Below, in pieces: positions 6,767 through 11,436 of a DNA stretch of 11,436 bases (its first letter is position 1; each line of letters opens with the position of its first letter). The stretch covers positions 2,808 through 14,243 of the forward strand of contig DBQZ01000140.1 in assembly GCA_002305435.1 (NCBI GenBank), written 5' to 3'. This stretch comes from Clostridiales bacterium UBA1381. GTDB taxonomy: Bacteria > Bacillota > Clostridia > UBA1381. The position numbers and the translations under genes were made by a program. The notes beneath the pieces are model-generated. The model did not search any database. It saw only the letters and a program-made list of their open reading frames with translations, and was not told the DNA's origin.

Positions 6767-7246
6767 TTAATATTTATATTTCTTCTGAATATACTCGATT
6801 ATGGGTTCCGGCACCAGTCCGGACAGCTCGCCGTGATATTTTGCGACTTCTTTGACCATGCTTGAACTGATATAAGAATACTTTGTATCCGTCATCAAAA
6901 ACACGGTTTCAAATTCCGGATCCAACGCCTTGTTTAAAAGCGCCATCTGAAATTCATACTCAAAATCCGCTACCGTTCTAAGCCCCTTGATTATGACCGC
7001 CGCATTTTTCGCTTTTGCAAAATCCACCAAAAGCCCTGTAAAGGTATCCACCTCTACATTTCCCAGCTCACGTGTGACCTCTGTTATCATCGAAGCACGC
7101 TCGCTTACCGTATAAACCGGATTTTTATTTACATTGTTAAGTACGCCCACTACAACTCTGTCATATATACGAGAGGCACGCTTAATTATATCAAGATGCC
7201 CGCAGGTTATAGGGTCAAAGCTGCCGGGATAGACCGCTGTCTGCAT
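6767..7246 (-). CDS. coaD: Phosphopantetheine adenylyltransferase (CoaD)
   Basis: CoaD joins ATP and 4'-phosphopantetheine to give dephospho-CoA and pyrophosphate, the penultimate step of cytoplasmic coenzyme A synthesis. From the ATG at 7246 the protein is 159 residues, the normal size, beginning MQTAVYPGSFDPITCGHLDI. This contains the nucleotidyltransferase TxGH motif (Thr14, Gly16, His17). Further family marks are KGLRTVADFEYEFQMALLNK, which carries the substrate-binding Arg, and the second nucleotide-binding motif YSYISSSMVKEVA. A TTG four codons upstream is in frame but lies inside the end of rsmD with no properly spaced binding site. Even the ATG has only GAAGG about 14 bases away, so coupling to rsmD (stop 4 nt upstream) is likely. 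The rsmD-coaD pairing is common in bacteria. Confidence 0.97.
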   Translation of the reverse strand: MQTAVYPGSFDPITCGHLDIIKRASRIYDRVVVGVLNNVNKNPVYTVSERASMITEVTRELGNVEVDTFTGLLVDFAKAKNAAVIIKGLRTVADFEYEFQMALLNKALDPEFETVFLMTDTKYSYISSSMVKEVAKYHGELSGLVPEPIIEYIQKKYKY

Positions 7247-7250
7247 GAAT

Positions 7251-7805
7251 TTAAACAAACCCTTCTTTTTTCTTTTTGTAAACGGTTATAAACGTTCTAC
7301 CGTACCGTCTGGATTTAAGTATATCAAAGCCTTTCCTTTCGGTATGCTCCCCCTCATCGTCGCTTTCCAGAACAACTATACCTGTATCAGAAAGTACCCC
7401 ATATTTGAGTACAGCTTCCATCACAGGAGATATAAACCCTTTTCTGTAAGGCGGATCAAGAAATATCAGGCTGAAGCATCTTCGACAGTCCGCAAGATAC
7501 GAAAGAGCATCCTGTGCAACTATCTCTGTCTTGTCCTCAAATTCCAAGCTGCGGCAGTTTTTAGAGATGACCTCTCGTGATGCCTTGTCCCGATCGACAC
7601 ATACTGCAAGCTGGGCGCCACGGCTCAAAGCCTCAAATGATAGCGCACCACTTCCCGCAAACAAATCAAGTACCTTTGCCCCACGTACATAAGGCTGTAT
7701 TAAATTAAATACAGACTCCTTCACCCGGTCAGTCGTCGGCCGTATATCCTTGCCTTCAAATCCGCACAGTTTATGGCCGCGTTTTGAACCAGCTATGATG
7801 CGCAT
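7251..7805 (-). CDS. rsmD: 16S rRNA (guanine966-N2)-methyltransferase RsmD
   Basis: RsmD uses S-adenosylmethionine to methylate the N2 of G966 (E. coli numbering) of 16S rRNA in the assembled small subunit. The 184-residue protein begins MRIIAGSKRGHKL, carries the family motif RPTTDRVKESVFN (22-34), the SAM-binding motif I VLDLFAGSGALSFEALSRGA (45-64), the acidic VDRD loop (70-73), and the catalytic motif IV LDPPY (116-120). The length is typical. The ATG at 7805 has GAGG six bases upstream. It is the first gene of the rsmD-coaD-coiled-coil group and is preceded by a strong promoter and a structured leader. Specificity for G966 is inferred from the family. Confidence 0.96.
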   Translation of the reverse strand: MRIIAGSKRGHKLCGFEGKDIRPTTDRVKESVFNLIQPYVRGAKVLDLFAGSGALSFEALSRGAQLAVCVDRDKASREVISKNCRSLEFEDKTEIVAQDALSYLADCRRCFSLIFLDPPYRKGFISPVMEAVLKYGVLSDTGIVVLESDDEGEHTERKGFDILKSRRYGRTFITVYKKKKEGFV

Positions 7806-7832
7806 AATTCACCTCTATGTTATTATATGAGC

Positions 7833-7856
7833 CGGAGAGGGGATTTTCCCTCCCCG
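7833..7856 (-). promoter_or_regulatory. GC-rich hairpin in the rsmD leader
   Basis: On the minus strand CGGGGAGGGA pairs with TCCCCTCTCCG around an AAA loop. This is nearly 10 bp, with one G-T wobble and one bulged C. It stands out in an AT-rich gap, lies between the predicted start (about 7870) and the GAGG ribosome binding site, and has no T-run after it. It may influence mRNA stability or translation; it is not a terminator for this strand. Confidence 0.5.
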
Positions 7857-7876
7857 ACACATATGCTCCGTTTTAT

Positions 7877-7905
7877 ATTGTATCTTAAAAATCCTCTTAC
7901 GTCAA
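7877..7905 (-). promoter_or_regulatory. Sigma-A-type promoter for rsmD-coaD
   Basis: On the minus strand TTGACG (7900-7905) and TACAAT (7877-7882) are separated by 17 bases. This is the best promoter match in the window. The predicted start near 7870 gives a leader of about 65 nt containing the 7833-7856 hairpin. The remaining gap up to the lyase stop (7906-7985) is AT-rich with no GC-rich terminator, so the lyase transcript may read through. Confidence 0.75.
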
Positions 7906-7985
7906 GAAGTTTTTTATAATGTTAGATATTTTATATACTTTTGACATATACACGTAATATTCCTGTCATCAAAATAAACATATTT

Positions 7986-10799
7986 TTACAGTTTTTCCGT
8001 AAAATCAGGAATAGGCTCACCCTGCACATATTCAGCCTCCGGAACAGGCGGCTCCTCTATCATATCAGGACCGATATAGAAGCCCGTTTGCGGACACTGG
8101 TTATACGCTGTGTTCTGCCATGCAATACTCATGCGGTAAACATGGTCGTGCATAAGCGTGTAGAATTTCTTATCGGTAAGGTCCGTGGTTGTATAGAGCC
8201 TAAGCTCTGTGTTATTCTCGTTCCTCCAGATGACCTCCTCACGCCAGTCGCCGAGAATATCCGCCTGTATACACGGGGTACCCTTCATCCAGTTATTGGA
8301 AAGCGTGCCCACAGGATCAAGTATAGTCACTAACCGGTTATTCTCATAATCCCACTTGTATATTTTCGGATAGCCGACTTTCTTTTCTGGGTCAAATTCA
8401 TGGTCGAGAAGCTCACGTATTAGGTCTCCATCCCACCAGATAGCAAAGTTTATAGAATCCGGTCCCTTCTCATTTATAAGCTGACCATCAAACGTATATA
8501 TGCCGTCATCCATAACCCATACCTGATTGCCCTTATAGCGGGGGTCAATTTTTGCGCACAAGCCTCTTGTTGTATCACGGCCGGTATACTTACCCCAGCT
8601 TATTTCGCCGGTGGCGGGATTTCTTACTTCAAAGCCGTATTCCACTTTTTCATGCTCGTGTATCTGGAAGAAATCAAGGTTTTCCGAATCCGGCATAAAC
8701 TTACCCAAATTCAGGCAGTCGCCGTGCTCAAGGCCGGTGGAGTATATTCCCGTTCCATCATGATCAACAGCCATAGCTCCGTAAACAATTTCATCACGGC
8801 CATCGCCGTCAATATCTCCTACGCCCAGGTTATGGTTGCCTTGGTTCGTATACTCTATATTCTGCTTGCTGTTAGCAAGGAATTTCCACCGTTTTACCAA
8901 ACGGTTGTCTATCATATCATATGCAACAAGAGCTGTCGGGCAGCCATGGTCATAATATCCGCGACACATAACAACGCTCGGGTTCACGCCGTCAAGATAA
9001 GCTACGCAAGCTAAGAAACGGTCAACACGGTTACCCCAGCTGTCACCCCATTCGCTTACATCGCCTCTGGGCTGCTCATAGTCGGTTGTATCTATTGCAG
9101 CCCCTGTTGTACCGTCAAATACGGTTAAATATTCGGGGCCCTCAAGTATGAACCCGTCCTTGTTGCGGTAATCGGCGTCCTTATCGCCTATAACATTTCC
9201 TGCACCGTCAACGGTTCCGTCCGCCGTCTTGCATATAACCTCGGCCTTGCCGTCATTGTTGAAATCGTAAGCCATGATCTGCGTATAGTGGGAACCGGCA
9301 CGGATATTTACTCCCAAATCTATCCGCCACATCTTTGTACCGTTCAACTTGTAAGCATCCAGATACACCTTGCCGGTATAGCCCTTGTGGGAGTTATCCT
9401 TGCCGTTGGCATCCCAGCGCAGAATAATTTCATATTCGCCATCTCCGTCAAGATCTGCTACAGCAGCATCGTTTGCCGTGTACTGATATACATTCCCGTC
9501 AGGCGTATGAGCCGGAGATGGCTTATCAATCGGGATCGAAAGGTAGGGCTTCTCCCAAACCTGAACGCTTGAGCCCGTCTTTTCAGCTTTGCCCTCACGT
9601 ACAGCTTTAATAGTATATGTATCGCCGATATTGCCGTCCTTGTCAATGTAGTTTGTGCTGTTGGTAATCGGTTCTTCCGTTATCCGCTCGCCGTTTCTCT
9701 CAATTATAAAATCAATGCCTTTTTTATATTCCCATCCGTTAAGACGCCAGCTGATAAATACACCGCTGTCCGTCTTTACAGCTACAGCTCCCCTATCGAG
9801 CGTTTCCATTTTCGGCTTGAAGCCGGCTGCGACAGGCTCTATAGTTATTTCAGCTCTTTTTGCAGCTCCGGCAGGCGTTATAGCCTCTACTGCATATATA
9901 AATGGAGTATTTACAACAACGTCAGAATCAATATATTCAGTTTCTTCAGTTTCGCAAAGTTTTTTGTATATTCCGTAAGGGGCTTTCTGATATACGTTAT
10001 ACCATACTGCATCCTCAAGCTTATCCCACGAAAGAGCCACGGTATTTTCTGTAACGCCTGCATGAAGATTTTCCACCGCCTTACTCTGCTCTTCCCCGTT
10101 CTTGACAACCACATCAAGAGTCTCTGACGGTTGAGAAAAGAACTTATATCCATATAAGCCGTATACGGTGTATTTATATCTTTCTGCCAGCCTTATTTGT
10201 GTATCGGTAAATTCCTCAGTTATAACATCGGTTTCCTGGTCAAACTCCCTGTTCTGCATATTTTGGCGTATTACACGATAGCCGCACACGCCGTCAATCT
10301 TGTCCCAGGAAAGCTTTACAGCCTGCTTATCGGCTTTTGCGGTTACATTGCACGAAATTGCGCCGAACGGTATATCTCGTTTCGGAGATATTTCCACTGC
10401 ATTAAGGCATGGATGTCTGCCCTCGCTTACAGCGATCGTTAAAACGCCGTCGGTAATTTCAGTTTCTATGATTTTTTCCGTTATCTTGCCATCGTATACC
10501 CAAAAATGTATATTGTTGCCGTTCAAGGAGATATTGGTAACGACATCTCCCTCATCGACGTAATCGCCGGAATATACTCTGACCATATAGGTTCCGTTAT
10601 CAAGCTTTACCTTGAACTCCTTTCCCCCCATCAGAAGAAAATCCCTGCATAATTCCTTTGCACCCACTTTGCGTTCTACCGCCTCTGCCGTCTCTGACAG
10701 GCCGTAGCCCTTTTGTTCGTCATACACAGAGTTTTCGCCGATTTTTATAAAACCGTCTATAGGCGCTTTTTTTCCAAAGTCAAAACTAATATGCTGCAT
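7986..10799 (-). CDS. Multidomain rhamnogalacturonan lyase, polysaccharide lyase family 11
   Basis: Family PL11 enzymes (B. subtilis YesW and YesX) cleave the rhamnose-galacturonate backbone of type I rhamnogalacturonan, the hairy region of pectin, by calcium-dependent beta-elimination. The 937 residues begin with a beta-sandwich-like module (about 1-142; FDFG start, YSGDYVDEGDVVTNISLNG at 76-94), perhaps a carbohydrate-binding galactose-binding fold. Two fibronectin type III-like repeats follow (about 145-235 and 242-325; LSWDKIDGVCGYRV and LSWDKLEDAVWYNV). The PL11 module (about 330-937) begins LDRGAVAVKTDSGVFISWRL. Its beta-propeller carries calcium-loop repeats ADLDGDGEYE (448-457), DFNNDGKAE (512-520) and GDIDGDGRDE (661-670), plus GNHNLG (654-659) and LEHGD (690-694). 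There is no signal peptide, and AGGAG seven bases before the ATG fixes the start, so the enzyme is probably cytoplasmic and acts on imported oligosaccharides, like YesX. It stands alone, with no transporter or other pectin gene beside it. Confidence 0.93.
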   Translation of the reverse strand: MQHISFDFGKKAPIDGFIKIGENSVYDEQKGYGLSETAEAVERKVGAKELCRDFLLMGGKEFKVKLDNGTYMVRVYSGDYVDEGDVVTNISLNGNNIHFWVYDGKITEKIIETEITDGVLTIAVSEGRHPCLNAVEISPKRDIPFGAISCNVTAKADKQAVKLSWDKIDGVCGYRVIRQNMQNREFDQETDVITEEFTDTQIRLAERYKYTVYGLYGYKFFSQPSETLDVVVKNGEEQSKAVENLHAGVTENTVALSWDKLEDAVWYNVYQKAPYGIYKKLCETEETEYIDSDVVVNTPFIYAVEAITPAGAAKRAEITIEPVAAGFKPKMETLDRGAVAVKTDSGVFISWRLNGWEYKKGIDFIIERNGERITEEPITNSTNYIDKDGNIGDTYTIKAVREGKAEKTGSSVQVWEKPYLSIPIDKPSPAHTPDGNVYQYTANDAAVADLDGDGEYEIILRWDANGKDNSHKGYTGKVYLDAYKLNGTKMWRIDLGVNIRAGSHYTQIMAYDFNNDGKAEVICKTADGTVDGAGNVIGDKDADYRNKDGFILEGPEYLTVFDGTTGAAIDTTDYEQPRGDVSEWGDSWGNRVDRFLACVAYLDGVNPSVVMCRGYYDHGCPTALVAYDMIDNRLVKRWKFLANSKQNIEYTNQGNHNLGVGDIDGDGRDEIVYGAMAVDHDGTGIYSTGLEHGDCLNLGKFMPDSENLDFFQIHEHEKVEYGFEVRNPATGEISWGKYTGRDTTRGLCAKIDPRYKGNQVWVMDDGIYTFDGQLINEKGPDSINFAIWWDGDLIRELLDHEFDPEKKVGYPKIYKWDYENNRLVTILDPVGTLSNNWMKGTPCIQADILGDWREEVIWRNENNTELRLYTTTDLTDKKFYTLMHDHVYRMSIAWQNTAYNQCPQTGFYIGPDMIEEPPVPEAEYVQGEPIPDFTEKL

Positions 10800-10839
10800 T
10801 TTAACACTCCTCTCGTGAAATACATATTGCTTTATTCTA

Positions 10840-10868
10840 ATTATACTACAACTTTCAAAAAAAGGAAA
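10840..10868 (-). promoter_or_regulatory. Probable promoter of the rhamnogalacturonan lyase gene
   Basis: A perfect -10 box TATAAT (10840-10845) lies 40 nt upstream of the lyase ATG. With a 17-base spacer the -35 position reads TTTCCT (10863-10868), a poor match, which suggests a weak or activator-dependent promoter. A degenerate catabolite-repression-like palindrome overlaps the -35 region (10864-10877). Confidence 0.5.
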
Positions 10869-10901
10869 GCACTTTTTTACAAATATTTAAAATAAATTTA
10901 C

Positions 10902-10935
10902 AAAAAAACAGAGCTTCCCATAATGGGAAGCCCTG
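10902..10935 (-). terminator. Intrinsic terminator of the pyruvate:ferredoxin oxidoreductase gene
   Basis: On the minus strand CAGGGCTTCCCA and TGGGAAGCTCTG form a 12-bp stem (one G-T wobble) around a TTA loop (10909-10935). Seven T residues follow (10902-10908). It starts 12 nt after the upstream gene's stop. This is a textbook factor-independent terminator and separates that highly expressed gene from the lyase. Confidence 0.93.
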
Positions 10936-10947
10936 ATTATATACATA

Positions 10948-11436
10948 TTAGTCCTGCTCAGCCATCTTAACGAGCTTTTCGTATTTTTCCTTAGCAGCCT
11001 TTTCAGCCTTAGCGAACAATACCTTTGCTCTTTCAGGATTGGAGCGTGCAAGCGAGTTGTAACGAACCTCACCCATGATGAAGTCTTCGTACTCAGCCTT
11101 GGGAGCCTTAGAATCAAGCTGGAACGGATTCTTGCCTTCCATAGCTCTTCTCGGATCGTAACGGAACAGATGCCAGTAGCCTGCGTCTACAGCCTTCTTT
11201 TCCTCTGTCTGAGCAATGCTCATGCCGCCCTTGATACCATGGTTGATACACGGAGCGTAAGCGATGATCAGCGACGGGCCGTGATAGCTCTCTGCCTCGA
11301 TCATAGCCTTCAAGCACTGGTTGGGGTTAGCGCCCTGTGCTATCTGAGCTACGTATACGTAACCGTAGGTCATAGCGATACCTGCCAGATCCTTTTTCTT
11401 TACTTCCTTACCAGCTGCTGCGAACTGTGCAATAGC
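10948..11436 (-). CDS. nifJ: Pyruvate:ferredoxin (flavodoxin) oxidoreductase, C-terminal part (5' end cut by window edge)
   Basis: This cytoplasmic, oxygen-sensitive enzyme oxidises pyruvate with CoA to acetyl-CoA, CO2 and reduced ferredoxin, the central step of clostridial fermentation. Only the last 162 residues are visible, from AIAQFAAAGKEVKKKDL to the TAA at 10948. They belong to the thiamine-pyrophosphate-binding domain of the single-chain enzyme: MTYGYVYVAQIAQGANPNQ (22-40), SLIIAYAPCINHG (55-67), whose Cys63 corresponds to the fourth ligand of the proximal 4Fe-4S cluster, then the conserved GYWHLFRYDPR and GKNPFQLDSKAPK. The chain ends in a Lys/Ala/Glu-rich helix without the long C-terminal extension known from the Desulfovibrio africanus enzyme. 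Codon choice looks more selective than in the neighbours (for example frequent CTT/CTG Leu and AAG Lys), as expected for a highly expressed gene. A strong terminator follows. Confidence 0.96.
   Translation of the reverse strand, partial: AIAQFAAAGKEVKKKDLAGIAMTYGYVYVAQIAQGANPNQCLKAMIEAESYHGPSLIIAYAPCINHGIKGGMSIAQTEEKKAVDAGYWHLFRYDPRRAMEGKNPFQLDSKAPKAEYEDFIMGEVRYNSLARSNPERAKVLFAKAEKAAKEKYEKLVKMAEQD

Noticed and set aside
7941..7969. TTGACA on the plus strand as a promoter directed into the lyase antisense strand
   Set aside because: The position 17 bases downstream reads TGTCAT, not a -10 box, and no plus-strand gene follows.
1..11436. Defence system, mobile element, CRISPR array or prophage
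   Set aside because: Every gene can be assigned to core metabolism, division, RNA modification or pectin breakdown, except one coiled-coil protein. No transposase, integrase, repeat array, tRNA gene or attachment-site-like duplication was seen.

Overview
This window looks like core chromosome of an anaerobic Clostridia-type Firmicute. The evidence is the end of a pyruvate:ferredoxin oxidoreductase gene, a formate-tetrahydrofolate ligase gene, strong AAGGAGG-type ribosome binding sites, and the gene strings rsmD-coaD-(coiled-coil protein) and murA-ftsQ-ftsZ. A large rhamnogalacturonan lyase suggests a pectin user, perhaps a gut or rumen species. The species cannot be named from this sequence. 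All eleven recognisable genes lie on the minus strand, so transcription runs from high to low coordinates.

Layout in the direction of transcription: the 3' end of nifJ/por (10948-11436) closes with a strong intrinsic terminator (10902-10935). A 937-residue PL11 rhamnogalacturonan lyase (7986-10799) follows with its own -10 box and ribosome binding site. A near-consensus promoter (7877-7905) and a GC-rich leader hairpin (7833-7856) then precede rsmD, coaD and a small coiled-coil protein gene (7805 down to 6286). A hairpin (6241-6268) and a probable promoter (6212-6239) separate that group from fhs, tsaE, tsaB and rpiB. These four are joined by 1-nt and 4-nt start/stop overlaps. After 81 nt come murA and ftsQ (7 nt apart), then a 161-nt gap holding a good promoter and a leader hairpin, and ftsZ, which runs off the left edge in its T7 loop.

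Functions: the cell-envelope and division block (murA, ftsQ, ftsZ) makes peptidoglycan precursors and the Z-ring machinery. tsaE and tsaB supply two of the tRNA t6A-modification proteins. fhs feeds one-carbon units into folate metabolism, rpiB belongs to the pentose phosphate pathway, coaD makes dephospho-CoA, and rsmD methylates 16S rRNA. nifJ/por makes acetyl-CoA and reduced ferredoxin from pyruvate. The lyase is the one clear accessory, niche-related gene. It lacks a signal peptide and carries extra N-terminal modules.

I see no tRNA or rRNA gene, CRISPR array, insertion sequence, prophage or defence system. No gap exceeds 180 bases. I do not find a wholly new system. The points most worth a second look are the lyase architecture, the uncharacterised coiled-coil gene, the RpiB His-to-Gln change, and the leader hairpins upstream of rsmD and ftsZ.
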